Source: Annulohypoxylon bovei var. microspora
Lineage: Eukaryota > Ascomycota > Sordariomycetes > Xylariales > Hypoxylaceae
DNA length: 64,000 nucleotides
Assembly: GCA_022836615.1 (NCBI GenBank)
Contig: MU405361.1
Location: 27,311 to 91,310 of the forward strand
Direction: 5' to 3'
The number at the start of each line of letters is the position of its first letter. Positions within the stretch are counted from its first letter, which is position 1. Under the pieces are notes generated by a model, which was not told where the DNA came from, searched no databases, and was given only the letters and a program-made list of their open reading frames with translations. The position numbers and the translations under genes are program-made. This document shows, piece after piece, positions 35,599 to 47,481 of the stretch.

Positions 35599-37194
35599 GA
35601 CGACCGCGTAAACTCTGATGATACCAGTATTCTTAGATTAGGTTTTCATAGACCAGCAGATAGAGGAGGTTATGAGCACGAATTGAAGCTCATATACAAT
35701 GAGCCAGATGAGATGACTTTCTGAGAAAGGTGTCCTATTGAATATAAGCACGAGATTAGTTTCATGAGACATCGACAATCGTTTCGTATTAGACTAGATA
35801 CGATTCTAGCTGCAAGAGTTAGGTTCTAGTATAATTAGGATGACAAAAAAGCGTTGCGATTTGTCGTCATTTTACGAGTCGCCTACCACTAGGTACTAGT
35901 CAATATTAATCTATTTACAGAGCAAACCAATGAGACAATAAAGAACTTGGAAGTACCTTGGGGGCCGAGCTAATTATCCTCAGCCTCAGCTCAGCCCCTA
36001 ATATAGTGGGGTTTACTTCTAAGGTTAGCATACGCCGTACGGCCATTCCCGCTCCGCCGGGACAGTTTATGAGGTATTAGGAGGTAGGTAGGTATGTAGG
36101 TAATGTTCCGCGCGCCTAGAGGTAAGTATGTACGTATGGACGTTTCCCCTTTTCGTCTTCAATATTAGAGCACATTAAAAGCGCGGCTACGAAGGCACAG
36201 AGTGATAGTATGTAAAATTACTTTTCGGTTCAGCCCAATCAATGGCCGGCAGTCGGCGCTTATAAGGCTAACCGGGCTCAGGCGAGCAGGGGGCTAGGTA
36301 CACTGGCGCTATCTTGGAACGGAATTGGTGGGTCTGGTCTCGAAAGCGGCCAACGACAATGGGGGAACATCCCACATAGGTACCTAGGTACGGGGCAAGT
36401 TGCGAGTTGCAACTGGCAACTGCCTAGGTACTGCCAAACTGCCCAGACTGCCCTTGCGGCGCGCGCCCCTCCATCTCCACTTTAGCATCTCCGTCCCTTA
36501 GCCAAGAACTTGTTCCAAGGACCTTACAACGTCAGATTTCCCCTCCTTCTACTCCCTCGAACCGACGATTGCTTCGGGGTTGTTTGAGTTACACGCACCC
36601 GCAGCGCATAAGCACCAGCCTAAGCATAAGCATAAGCAGAATCAGAAGCAAGCAAAGGAAAAGGAGCCTTCTTTTGTCTCTTATCATTTCTTTTTTCCCA
36701 GTCTTCTAGTCTACTAGTTAGTCACTTGCTTGTCCCTCTTATTCTTCTTATATTACCCCTCGGAGCTATATCGCTTTCGCCATCGACATCGTCATCACCA
36801 ATCAGTTTGCTTAACAGCCTTGTCTAGGTGCTTATAGGTTGTCCTTTTTAAATAACAACCGACGTCCAAAACGTCCATAAGCTTCGCTTACCTCCCTTGC
36901 TCCATACACAATCAATACATCATCTCGCTTTGACTCTCGTCAGCTTCGTCATAGTTACTATATCTTGTTTAGAAAATCCACCGAGTCCTTTGTTATAGAC
37001 AATACACTCTAACTAGTATCCAACAAACACTAAATAACCTAGCTTTGGTGGGAAACGCACCAAGTCGAAATAGCTCGAGTCGCAATTCGACCTAACTACC
37101 TAATTCCAACGTCGTCCAAGCGCGAACCCTCAAACCCGCAAACAGCGTCCTATAGCACCTATAATATCAGAGATCCCCAAGCCTGGACATCGCA
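35599..37194 (+). promoter_or_regulatory. Intergenic region and probable long leader of the MAP kinase gene
   Basis: No gene before 37195. The 36,090-36,430 part has TAGGTA motifs and GC-rich patches; 36,500-37,190 is pyrimidine-rich with AAGCATAAGCATAAGC and many CATCATC-type runs, resembling the long 5' leader of a fungal signalling gene. Transcript boundaries cannot be placed. Confidence 0.4.
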
Positions 37195-38735
37195 ATGGCC
37201 GACCTACAGGGACGTAAGGTCTTCAAGGTTTTCAACCAAGACTTTATCGTCGACGAGCGGTACACCGTTACCAAGGAATTAGGACAAGGTGCTTACGGTA
37301 TCGTTTGGTACGTGCGCCACTCGTGATACTTATCTGTCTAGCGACTAGTTTCTAACCGTCGACCTGTCACAAATAGCGCTGCCGTTAATAACCAGACCAA
37401 CGAGGGCGTCGCCATCAAGAAGGTCACCAATGTCTTCAGCAAAAAGATCCTGGCCAAGCGCGCCTTGCGCGAGATAAAGCTCTTGCAACACTTCCGAGGC
37501 CATCGCAACGTAAGATATCACTCTATCCTCACAAGTTCCACATTCATATACCTTAAGGCGGTTATAATCATAGATCCGGGTGCTAACTCGCCTTGGTTTT
37601 TTTTTTTTTTTTAGATCACATGTCTTTACGATATGGATATTCCTCGACCAGAGAACTTCAACGAGACATATCTATATGAAGGTACGAGATCGGCTTGTAT
37701 TTCTCTTGCTTGTCATGCTCACTGCCCGATGTTATAGAATTAATGGAATGCGACTTGGCTGCGATCATCCGTTCAGGCCAACCGCTTACCGACGCCCACT
37801 TCCAATCATTCATCTACCAGATCCTCTGCGGCTTGAAGTACATCCACTCCGCGAACGTTTTACACAGGGACTTGAAGCCGGGTAACCTGCTCGTCAACGC
37901 CGACTGCGAGCTGAAGATTTGCGACTTCGGCCTCGCCCGCGGCTTCTCGGTCGACCCCGAAGAGAACGCCGGCTACATGACCGAGTACGTCGCTACACGA
38001 TGGTACCGCGCGCCCGAGATCATGTTGAGCTTCCAGAGTTATACCAAAGCTAGTGCGTAAAGACGTCGAAACCTGACCCTAATTGCAAGCGATTGACATA
38101 TTACAGTTGATGTCTGGTCTGTGGGATGCATCCTCGCGGAGCTCCTCGGAGGACGACCCTTCTTCAAGGGGCGCGATTACGTCGATCAGCTCAACCAGAT
38201 CCTCCATATCCTCGGAACCCCTAACGAGGAGACCCTCTCGCGAATCGGTTCTTCGCGCGCCCAGGAGTATGTTCGAAACTTGCCCTACATGGCCAAGAAA
38301 CCGTTCCCTACCCTCTTCCCCAACGCCAATCCGGACGCGCTCGACCTTCTCGATCGCATGCTAGCTTTCGACCCTTCTTCGCGTATCAGCGTCGAGCAAG
38401 CCCTGGAGCACCCTTATCTACACATCTGGCACGACGCATCCGATGAACCCGACTGCCCGACTACCTTCAACTTCGACTTCGAGGTAATCGATGACGTCGC
38501 CCACATGCGGGAGATGATCAAAGACGAGGTGTTCAGATTCCGACAGCTGGTCCGGACAGCTCCGGGGAGTACGGGCCAGACCGCCGGACAGCAGGCGGCG
38601 GCAGGCCAAGTGCCAATGCCCAGCGGCGGGAATTCTCAATGGCGCGCCGAGGACCCGCGGCCACAGGAATACCTAGATCAGATGGGACTCGAAGGAGAAT
38701 TGCAGGGTGGCCTAGATGCCGGCGGTAGAAGATAG
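37195..38735 (+). CDS. SLT2: Cell-wall-integrity MAP kinase (Slt2/Mps1/MpkA type)
   Basis: Exons 37195-37307, 37377-37509, 37615-37681, 37738-38052 and 38107-38735; phases agree and give 418 residues. All kinase signatures are present: glycine loop GQGAYGIVCAAV (made by the exon 1/2 junction), catalytic lysine VAIKKV, HRDLKPGN, DFG in KICDFGLARG, activation-loop TEY in GYMTEYVATRWYRAPE and the GRDYVDQLNQILHILGTP insert. TEY plus the extended C-terminus containing a Gln/Ala-rich stretch (TGQTAGQQAAAGQ) identify the Slt2 branch rather than the Fus3/Kss1 (also TEY, shorter) or Hog1 (TGY) branches. It is activated by an Mkk1/2-type kinase and controls wall repair, conidiation and, in pathogens, appressorium function. 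Intron 2 ends in an 18-T polypyrimidine tract. Confidence 0.95.
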
Positions 38736-38758
38736 AATCTCTACCTCGAGCGTGTTTG

Positions 38759-38829
38759 GGCGGAGGCAGAGGCAGAGGCAGAGGCAGAGGCAGAGGCGGA
38801 GGCGGCGGCGGCGGCGGCGGCGGCGGCGA
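38759..38829. repeat. Microsatellite (GAGGCA)n-(GCG)n just after the MAP kinase stop
   Basis: About six GAGGCA/GAGGCG units followed by about nine GCG units, starting 24 bp after the kinase TAG. The frame after the stop stays open for 66 codons (38736-38933), so the repeat would read as Glu-Ala then Ala if translated. Confidence 0.85.
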
Positions 38830-38933
38830 CCAGGGCACATTCAACCGAAGCGGAGAAGGGAAAATACCGAAGTTTGCCAAGGCGGTTTAGCTGCTACAAC
38901 GAGAAGATCCGCAGAAAAGAATATCTCTATTGG

Positions 38934-40031
38934 TGACGTACCGTCGAAGCGCGTTCGGCTACGTGCCTATCCGGGGATCGTCTATTTTTGGAACGGACAA
39001 GGTAGGTAGAATTGGGCGACACGCCCACCAGGTGAAATGCTACCTCAGCGAATGGGAGGTCTCGCGGTGAGCGGAGAGGGTTCTACTCTTTATTTTTATT
39101 ACCGATCAAGAAGGGGTTTCAAAACATTAATCGCGAGTCTTGGGTTACGATGAATATTAAAAAGAAGCTCTTTATGACGGTCGATTTGAATGGGCGTTCC
39201 TCCCATGCGTCTTAAATTTACGATACCAGTGTGCAGCAACGAAGTTGATAGCTCAGACAAGTGGTGAGCTAGGTACGTGCGTCGTTGATTGTTGTCCCTA
39301 CCTGCTGGTTAGGTCTGTGTTTGAGATATACGTAGGTGCTATGTGGAATATTTACGGATAGAGACTGAGCCCATTTATACCTAATGGTCATGCGCACTCG
39401 CCACATATACAAGTACATATCTCATAAGTAGATGATCACGAGTAGACAATCTCTAACCCTTAGCCGCCGTGCAAACAATATGTGGCAAGCGGTCCGATCT
39501 GATTAGGAAGGTCAATGTGGAAATAACATGTGTAGCCGGCCTCAATCTTTAGAAACACGATTCAAGAGACAAGACTAAAGACTAAATACTATAGACATAA
39601 ATGCCAACTAGGCAGGTAATTTGTAACAATATTTCTCGTCGTATATACGTCGCCTCCGCGCTAGGAGATAAGAAACAAAAAGGGGGTATATCCTGCCTTG
39701 CCTTTTTAATGCGTGGCGACGAAGCAACGGAGGCTTACCATCGCGACGACCGAGAAAACCCAGCGAAAGAGAACCTTCATATCTGAGAAGAACTAAAAGG
39801 AGGCAAGCCCAGCCTAAAAACAAAGTTGATCCAACCGAGTCCCCCAACCTGTCCTTCTTACGAGTGATACACTCGTAAGAAATCCCAAACGCCAGTGATT
39901 TCCGCCCTTCCATATTAGACCCTCCCGCGTGTTTCTTTAATACAGATCCAAGCCAGATATACCCGCCCAGATATTTTCATTAGGTATCCACGTAATAAAT
40001 ATATTATGTGATAAACCATAAGTGAGTGAAC
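38934..40031. other. Intergenic spacer between convergent genes
   Basis: Between the MAP kinase and DUF3455 3' ends. No coding signal. CTTACGAGTGATACACTCGTAAG at 39857-39879 (written as stem CTTACGAGTG / CACTCGTAAG) is a perfect 10-bp inverted repeat with a 3-base loop, possibly a transcript-end hairpin. Confidence 0.45.
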
Positions 40032-40895
40032 TTAATTCGAGTAAACCCAATATTGGGCGGTGTACGGTATGCTCTGGGTCTGTCCAGCAGCCGTGCAAGG
40101 CTCGGGGTCTCCGCCAGCCGTCAGCACGCGATATACAAGGCTGACGCCGGTGCTCGTGCCCTTGTCGCTGAGGCGGAGCCAGTCCACCGCACCGGTGGCC
40201 GGGTCTACGCCCTCGTCGGCGTCGCTCGGCGCGGAGATGTTCGCGTCCTTCTTGCCCTTGAAAAGCTCGCCATCGCCCGCACCGGAGAGGTCAAACGTGG
40301 GCGTTCCATTAACGTCGAAGAAGTGGTGGCCCATGAACTTGACCGCGCTCGTGATACCTTCGATGACGAGGTCCACCGGGGCTGGAAAGGGTGAGGCCAC
40401 GACGGCCCCACTGCTACCGTCGACTGCCATGTTCAGCGGGATTGTCGTTGTGCGCAGAACCTTGGAGGTGAGTAAGCCGAAGTCGTCTGCGGAGAGAGAA
40501 GACGAGGAGGACCCGGGGTATAGATCTGTGATATCCCAAACCACGGCGAGTGCTCCGACGGACGAGGACGTCGCCCCCGCAGCGCTACAGGTGTAATTTT
40601 GGATGCCATGGCCTATGAGGATATGCTTCAGCGTGGCGGAGCCAGGGCCGTCGAGTTGAGTTCCAGCTGCGGCGGTGTCAGTTCGTGCTAGTTAATAAAA
40701 AAAAAAAAAGCAAGATGAAATGTTGGTATGAGACTTACAACCCGTAGTAGGTAGCGTTGGAGTAACAACCGCCGAGGTTGATGTGACCGGATCAGTAGCG
40801 GTCGGGATGGTACTGTTGCTACACCTACGCCGCAGAGGAGAGGCAGAGGTGAGGGCGAGAGCCGTGAGCAAGACAAATAGACTTTTTGACTGCAT
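40032..40895 (-). CDS. Secreted DUF3455-family protein
   Basis: Exons 40739-40895 and 40032-40687 with a 51-bp intron (GTAAGT..CTAG, pyrimidine-rich); 270 residues. A signal peptide (MQSKSLFVLLTALALTSA) is followed by RRR, a likely Kex2-type site, and a Thr/Ser-rich linker. The rest matches DUF3455: LKHILIGHGIQNYTC, GALAVVWDITDLYP, GHHFFDVNGTPTFDL and the terminal pattern ending YTAQYWVYSN. Cysteines at QNYTC and DPEPCTAAGQ are the conserved pair. The family is common in filamentous fungi, is secreted, and has no proven biochemical role; some members are induced by stress or during host contact. There is no GPI tail, so it is probably released or held in the wall. Confidence 0.85.
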
Positions 40896-43800
40896 TTTGA
40901 CGATCCTCCTCTAGATCAGAAAAAGCCCAAGACTAGGTAAGAAGGAACGGTCTCGAAGATATTATAAGATAGGTGGGCTAGACCAGACAACAAGGACTAC
41001 CTAATTATACGAAGGTACTTCGACAATAACTGGGGTAAGCAATAATGTAGGCGGCAGCTGAGGAGGCCGTAATGTTTCTTAGCTGGCCGTGGCCGTGTGA
41101 GAGTGCCAGAGTGTGGTAGGCGAGTGGTCGGTCGGCGCTTAGAATAGAATGGCAATATGTATGTGTGTATGTGTGTATGTACCTAGGTAGGCAGGTAGGA
41201 TGCGTGTGCGGTTGTATTCTAGGTATATGCAGATGCAAGATGAGAGAGAGGGCTTCCCGAGCCGAGATTTGACGTGCTCTATTGACGAAATTTGAAAGGT
41301 CTAGAATACGAGAAATACAACGACAGGTCTCTAAGAAGCAGAAATTGTATGTGGCATACGTAGGTAGGAAAGAACACCAAAGGAGATGAAAAGAGAAGAG
41401 CTCTATGAAAACGGTGACGATGACGAGGATCGTGAACTTCGCTCGATGGGGGCCGGCTCGAGTTTATATCACACCCACCACAGATTCATCAGTTCATCCT
41501 AGTAGTCCTACAACCTACAATCAGGTGCAATGTAGGACGAGGTACGTGTGTATCTCGTTTATTGCTGCCATACAGCAACATCCTAGCTCCCGGACATATG
41601 CATCTCAACATCGTGGTCAAGGGATAGATGCCTAGCAAAAGTAGGTAGCTTCCAACTTACATAGATCGTGAATAGAATAGGTACGAAGTACTTTCCAATC
41701 CTAGAGAGAGAAAAAAACGGAATAACGTCCACACCTACTGTACAGTATGTACCTATGTATGTAGGTAGGGAATTTTCACGCTAGAAATGTCGCGGCGTGG
41801 CGTAGACAGCCGACGGGAGAGACGGTTCCTGAGCACAGCGGCAGGCTGGACGGGAGCATTGGAAGTGGACGGAGTTTTCTTTTTTAGTGCAGAATATGGC
41901 CCACCCCTGACCCATCCTTGGCAACGGCCTCTTCGTCTGGTCGTCTGGACCTCTGGGGCTGACTTGGGTACGTGCGTTTATGGGGACCTGATCCTCTCGA
42001 CGACCAGAACAGCGTAGGGTATCATCGGGCAAGGGGCCGACCTTTTGAGAGCTGGGTCCCTCTTCTTACCTTGCATATCCGGGCTGTAGGGATGAATGAG
42101 AAGCTTGCTTTTTGATTCTCGACCTACAGCCTACAACAGCGGAAGTAACGGCACTAGACTCAACTGCAATTCTGCTCCGGCTAACCCTCCGGTTTGGTAA
42201 GGTGGTACAGATCTCCGCATGCGTTTATGTAGGCTGTAGTCCGTTGTTTTGGTGTCAAGAGGTTGGTTCTGCAGCTCATGAAGTTGTTTACAGTTCTGCG
42301 TCGCTCGTATTCACTCACGGCTTCAGTCGCAATAGAGGGGGAGGGGTTTCCAAAGCGTGCCTGGTTCCTGGGAAACGGTCGAAATAACAAGGCTACCCTA
42401 CTTGGGTAGGTAGGTACATAGGTAGTGTTGAATCCTCCTGCTTCTAGCCCCGCGCTCTTTGACACAACCGGGACCGCTAGCAGGTCTGAGGGTCTAATAC
42501 TGTAAGCCTAGGATCAGTCGAATTCCGATCGAGCTTAATAAGAAAACAACGCAAAAAATGACGAGTGCCATGCCACCTCGCCTGCTCGCATATCTCATAA
42601 GGAGGAGAAAAACAAAATCGGCACTCGGCCGTGGCTGATGGAAATGATGAAGGCACGCATACGGGCATAAGCTGAACGGTCTAGAAAAAAAGGCCAAAGC
42701 CACTGAAGAGGAAGCGTGTCTCGCTCATGTTGGCTGCCGTCAAATTAATTGAAGCGCCGCGGCTACATATGGAGAGGATGCCGCCCTTCTGCCAGCCGCT
42801 GCCGCTGTGATTTGCTAAATGGCCGAAACTCATAATTTAGAGCATCGAGCCGCAGGGGGTGGTTGGGAATTCATTTCGGGCAGAGCGCTGACTGGCTAGA
42901 TAGGCGACCAATTCCGCTATTTTGTTACCTTGGTAACCCACCTTGAACACAACCCCAGCTACCCCAGTCACCCCAGTCAGTCGACAAGGGAGCCGGGGTC
43001 GATGAATTCTTGACAAAGCTTGGCGGGTAGAGCGAAAACAAAAAGTCCTCCCAACTCCATGTTTCGACGAAGTCGATGAGATTCCTTGGAATTCCTAGAT
43101 CTGGCAGATTACAGATACCAAGAAATAAGCTCTGCCTCCACGTGAATTGGGAAATGACTTATTGGGAGGTAAGATGTGAAATCTGCTAACATTGAGGTCC
43201 TTGATCGGCAATCCTTCCGAATTTATACCTACACAGGTACTTGTTGATCTTGGATATACATACAGACCTACCTTCAATATCTGCTGTGTTCCCCGAGCAC
43301 GAGCGACTCGTGTACGACGACGATATGTACTCGGGTTGAATGTTACCTTTCGGTTTGTTCATGATAGTTTACTATTTCTAATGGCCTGCATATATTATCA
43401 TGAACGTCATGCCATGTTTAATTACCTACATTTCAAAAAGGAAGGCCGTGCTGAGAATATCGAAAACCTCATTAGCGCAACCGACCTGTCCGGGCTAACC
43501 TTTCGCTACCTACTCCAACAGAGTTGATTCCTACCGAAAGCGAAGCCCCAGGAATCTCTAGTTAGGTAAGTTTGATGCTTTATGTTTCCTAACCGCAGAA
43601 ATATCCAAGGAGCAAGGCGAATGGTTGCTAACTAGTTGGGACGACGCTTTAACCTCAGATTCCTTCTTCAACTCATGTGCGTGTTATATTATGAATATAA
43701 TATCCTAAATATTAGGTAGGTACCTAGTGTTCCTATAACATTGCATTCATATATTTACCATTTCACCTTTTTACTTTTAAAATATTATTACCTCCTTTTC

Positions 43801-44045
43801 GGCGACATCGGTATTAATAGGTACCTACCTATCCAAGACATTGTAGCTTCGAAACCCCCAATATTCAAAATAAACATTAGGTAAGGTAGTTTGGTATTTT
43901 CCTAAGGACCTGAAACACTTGAATCAAAGCGCCATTCTCATAATTTAAACCTTGACCGTAGTAACTTGAAAGAAACTGATGTACTTACCTGAAGATGGAA
44001 AAAGGATGCGATCAAATGCTTCCCGTGCTTAGTAGGTAGGTAGGT
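40896..44045. other. Gene-poor region (3.1 kb)
   Basis: No gene can be supported. TACCTA/TAGGTA arrays at 41180-41200, 41745-41770, 42400-42420, 43705-43725, 43818-43832 and 44030-44045. The open frame at 43192-43527 starts with TTG and lacks motifs. The GTATGTGTGTATGTGTGTATG tract at 41158-41178 is a short microsatellite. Confidence 0.45.
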
Positions 44046-44053
44046 ATGTAGTG
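44046..44053. repeat. Left 8-bp target-site duplication of second hAT-type element
   Basis: ATGTAGTG, repeated exactly at 44501-44508. Confidence 0.8.
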
Positions 44054-44500
44054 TAGGGTTCGGATTTTCAAAATACGTATTATGCACTATACGTATTATA
44101 CATGTATTAATACCGTATAATGATTCACTATACGTATAACGGATCGGAAAAACTAGGCGGCCCCATTTATAAGTAGTGGATATGCAATATTTTTAGAACA
44201 TAACCCCCAAATACCCACTTAAGAGAACATTTTCAATTGATCGCACTCAATTGCTTCAACCACTTAAATCAATTCAATCGCATATTGAAAAATAAATAAA
44301 ATTCAATAAGACAATAATAATCGTACTGAAAGTAAAATGAACCTTATAATTATATAAATAATAACGTGGTGGTGGTGAAAAATCCATTATACCTGATTAT
44401 ACAATTCAAAATACAATTTTGTATGCGTATAATGGTATAATGCACGTATTGTATTTAAATACCGTATTTTGAGTCAAAATACGTATTTTGCCGACCCTTA
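44054..44500. mobile_element. Second non-autonomous hAT-type MITE, 447 bp
   Basis: The left end starts TAGGGTTCGG and continues into CAAAATACGTATT; the right end, read on the minus strand, starts TAAGGGTCGGCAAAATACG. The terminal repeats therefore match apart from small indels. The exact 8-bp duplication ATGTAGTG flanks it. Both halves contain many ATACGTAT/AATACGT palindromic units, the subterminal repeats expected of hAT elements. It is very AT-rich and encodes no protein. Its termini and repeats differ from those of the element at 3733-4162, so it belongs to a different family. Confidence 0.82.
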
Positions 44501-44508
44501 ATGTAGTG
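44501..44508. repeat. Right 8-bp target-site duplication of second hAT-type element
   Basis: ATGTAGTG, an exact copy of 44046-44053. Confidence 0.8.
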
Positions 44509-45891
44509 AACTTGCGAAAAGCTACGCTCAATAAACAAGTGCTGAAAAGGATCAAGTTTCGTTTCAAGTTTGATCATTATGTTGGTAATTTTCTCGAATC
44601 CTTCAATACCACCGTACACCTAGAATTACTTAGTTGGAACAAGGAAAAAAAACAACCCCTAATTGCCACATGTAAGTGATTACCTATCTACGTAAGTCAT
44701 CATCAATTTGGCGTTGATGAAACATGAAACGCGCTTTGATCACTTTAAGCTTTAATAGATTTGAGATCTCTGACCAGGTTTGGCATCCTTATGCGAAATA
44801 TTCCGGCCTCTTACTTGCTAGAAGCCGGAATGAACAGGGTGGAGTCCCGACTCTTCGGGTCCGACAGACATGAGGCTTCTTAATACTTCATATTAGTAGG
44901 GGTAAAATGCAACGAAGCAGCGAAGGCACGTATGTATCTTCTTTTTACTAGCTAGGGTATTGCTATAGACCGACGTGATCCGGTTTGAGTTGGCTGTGAC
45001 TCCATTTCGGCACGGAATCCTATCGGCAAACTGCAAGCTCAAATAAACTGACGAACGTTTTCCGTCCTGATGTCAAAGCGCGTCTCCATATACGCTAGCA
45101 GCGAAGTATAGCCAATCACTGAAAATACGTTGGTCTTCCGCGTCTGAAGTGCAATGATGGTTGTAAACCGACAACATGCGGTACCTAAATTATTTGTAGT
45201 TAGGAAACTATACAACCATGGTAGAAGACCTATAGGTACCTTAAGATGTTGCGATGACGGTAGTTATCCCTTCGACGACGTAGCTTGGCCGCTTCAATGG
45301 CCGCTTAAACGGAGTAGGTATACGGGGCATTTTGAACTAAACCCACCGCCATGCCGCGGGCGTTTGACTTCCGGCTATGCATTCCGTCCCCCATCGTCAG
45401 TTGCACATGATCCAGAACTGATGCAGCTGAGAACTAACAATATGACGTGTATATTTGTTGTTGGTACGGGTTGCTACGTTAAGACCCAACGCACCCTCGG
45501 ACGATCCAAGCGATATCCGCCTCCGAGTAGCATCTATGTACATCCGTATTTCTCACCAACAACCTACTTAATAGGCCTCTTGATAAGAGATTCTGTTACG
45601 AAGTTCATATTCGATGTCTTTTTCCGGTCACGTATTTCTACCGAAGTACCTAGGTATTCTAATTTGTTAAAACGGTAAATATGGAAGGCGAACTGGTGTT
45701 AAGGCTCAGAGGCTGAATGTGTTTTTTTTCTGCTGCGGAATGACCTCACCGCTAGCTTACCTACATAGGTACCTACCTACATAGATGCAAAGTGACGATA
45801 TATTTCCATTTATCCAATCCTTCCGTGTCTTTAGAAAAAGCCAAAGACAACGAATGCTTTCGTAAGACATCAAGGAAAGCCCAATTCCGCA
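44509..45891. other. Intergenic spacer
   Basis: No supported gene. The 174-codon open frame at 45154-45678 starts with ATG but has no domain, no introns and an erratic composition, so it is left out. TACCTA motifs at 45640-45655 and 45760-45785. Confidence 0.4.
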
Positions 45892-47481
45892 TCATACATT
45901 TGTTAGACTCTTTGCAGCCTCAGCGCCGGCGATCCTACCGAAGACAGCACACTCAAGTAGCGACGAGCCACCGAGCCTATTCGCGCCATGTAGGCCTCCA
46001 GTGATCTCACCTGCGGCCCATAGACCAGGTATGGGTACCAGTCCGCTACCTTCTTCTGACCGCAAGACCCGCGCTTGCGAATCGAACGTCACGCCTCCCA
46101 TCGTGAAGTGAACGACGGGCGTTACCGTCCCGACGCACACCTCTTCGTCCCGATTGGCCTCTCCGGGAGGTAACCTCCAGTGCCCGAATGCCTTTCTCCC
46201 CAACGCGTCTCCGCCGTGTTCCGCGACTAGTGTCGCGTACTTGTCCACCGACGCGATGACCTCCGGCGCCAAGTCTCTGACTTTCTTCTTCTGCACCAAG
46301 CCTTTCCAGAGATAGAACCCTATGTGTGACGCGGTGGCTTCGCATGCGCCTGGGTCGAGCAGGAGCGTTACTTCCCACTGCCTTGTTTTATCAACCGTCG
46401 AGTGCGGCAGAGCCATGATAGCGGCGCTGACGACGTCCCGGGTCTGCAACTCGTCTATGAACCGCTCTCCTCCGCCGGATAGCAGAATGCCCCCTTCGCC
46501 TCGTAGTGCCTCGGCAGCTAGGAATTTGTACGCCGAGCCCGGGTCCTTGGGATCCACAAAGCCCGTCGGATGGATCTGCACGCTGTCCATGTCGACGAAC
46601 GAGGCCCCGACGGCGGAGAGCAGGCCGTGAGAAGCAGGCCGTGCCTCGTTGGTGGACGGGATGCCCGCTAGGTCGGGTCGGTGTTTTGACAATAAGCCGT
46701 GAGCATCCCCTGCGAAGCCTCCCGTCGCGAAAACCACCGGCCCTTCTAGCTCGTGCGCCTGCCCGTCCGCGCCATGATAGCGTACTCCGCTGACCGCACC
46801 GTCGCTAGAGAGCAGCTCATCCACCTCGGCCGAATTCTCCAACGAGAAATTCGGGTTCGCCTTTAGCGCATCTAACAACGTCGACACGATTGCTGCACCA
46901 GGGGGTAGCTTCCCCCCACCACGGTGCGTCCGCGGGACCGAATGCCCGCCGAGCTGGGCTACGACACTTAAATCGACATTCAACTCATCGGCGAGCCAAT
47001 TCACGGCGCTCTCGGAACGACTTGTTAACATCTCGACTAGGGCCTTGCGGTCAACCGGAGGGCTACTCTCGGCGAACCTAGCACCAGCCGACCGTACCGT
47101 ATCGGGGTAGAAGCTGTCATCCTTCGTGATACCCAGCGATTGTTGAAACCGCGTGCCGGCGCCATTGATCCCAGACGAGGCCTTGATACTGTTCCCGCCA
47201 GGTTTAGGTGCGCGGTCTAGCAAGCGTACGGCCGCTCCGGCACGGAGTGCTTCGTGCGCCGCAGACAAGCCGGCGAGACCGGAGCCCACAACTATGACAG
47301 GCTTCGTCGCCGCCGTCGCCTGCGTCGTCATCGTGTTAAATAGAGAGCCGGATACACGGTTTAGTGTGAGGGCGGTGTTGCCGGGGCGGAAGAGGACCAT
47401 GCACAGAATCGCAGTGACGAGGCCAACGATGAAGCAGATTGAAAAAGTACAATAACGGGTTCTTCGTATTCGTATGGGCAT
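45892..47481 (-). CDS. OSM1: Fumarate reductase (soluble, Osm1/Frd1 type flavoprotein)
   Basis: Intronless, 529 residues. The N-terminus has an Arg-rich start and one hydrophobic helix (CTFSICFIVGLVTAILCMVLF) acting as signal anchor or targeting segment, as in Osm1, which is shared between ER and mitochondria. The FAD-binding domain opens with PVIVVGSGLAGLSAAHEAL, continues with PGGNSIKASSGING and closes with GLWAAGEITGGLHGANRLGGSSLLECAVFGRIAG. Substrate-domain motifs include VQIHPTGFVDP and AEALRGEGGILL. It reduces fumarate to succinate using reduced flavin, letting the cell reoxidise FADH2/FMNH2 when oxygen is low and supporting oxidative protein folding in the ER. Length and motifs match the fungal family; the alternative start at Met-51 (MTTQATAATKPV) would give a version lacking the anchor. 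Confidence 0.93.
   Translation of the reverse strand: MPIRIRRTRYCTFSICFIVGLVTAILCMVLFRPGNTALTLNRVSGSLFNTMTTQATAATKPVIVVGSGLAGLSAAHEALRAGAAVRLLDRAPKPGGNSIKASSGINGAGTRFQQSLGITKDDSFYPDTVRSAGARFAESSPPVDRKALVEMLTSRSESAVNWLADELNVDLSVVAQLGGHSVPRTHRGGGKLPPGAAIVSTLLDALKANPNFSLENSAEVDELLSSDGAVSGVRYHGADGQAHELEGPVVFATGGFAGDAHGLLSKHRPDLAGIPSTNEARPASHGLLSAVGASFVDMDSVQIHPTGFVDPKDPGSAYKFLAAEALRGEGGILLSGGGERFIDELQTRDVVSAAIMALPHSTVDKTRQWEVTLLLDPGACEATASHIGFYLWKGLVQKKKVRDLAPEVIASVDKYATLVAEHGGDALGRKAFGHWRLPPGEANRDEEVCVGTVTPVVHFTMGGVTFDSQARVLRSEEGSGLVPIPGLWAAGEITGGLHGANRLGGSSLLECAVFGRIAGAEAAKSLTNV

Noticed and set aside
43192..43527. 111-codon open frame
   Set aside because: TTG start, no motif, in an AT-rich gene-poor tract.
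45154..45678. 174-codon open frame with ATG
   Set aside because: Longest unassigned frame, but composition is erratic, with no domain or intron; a TACCTAGG repeat lies inside its 3' end, as in spacers.
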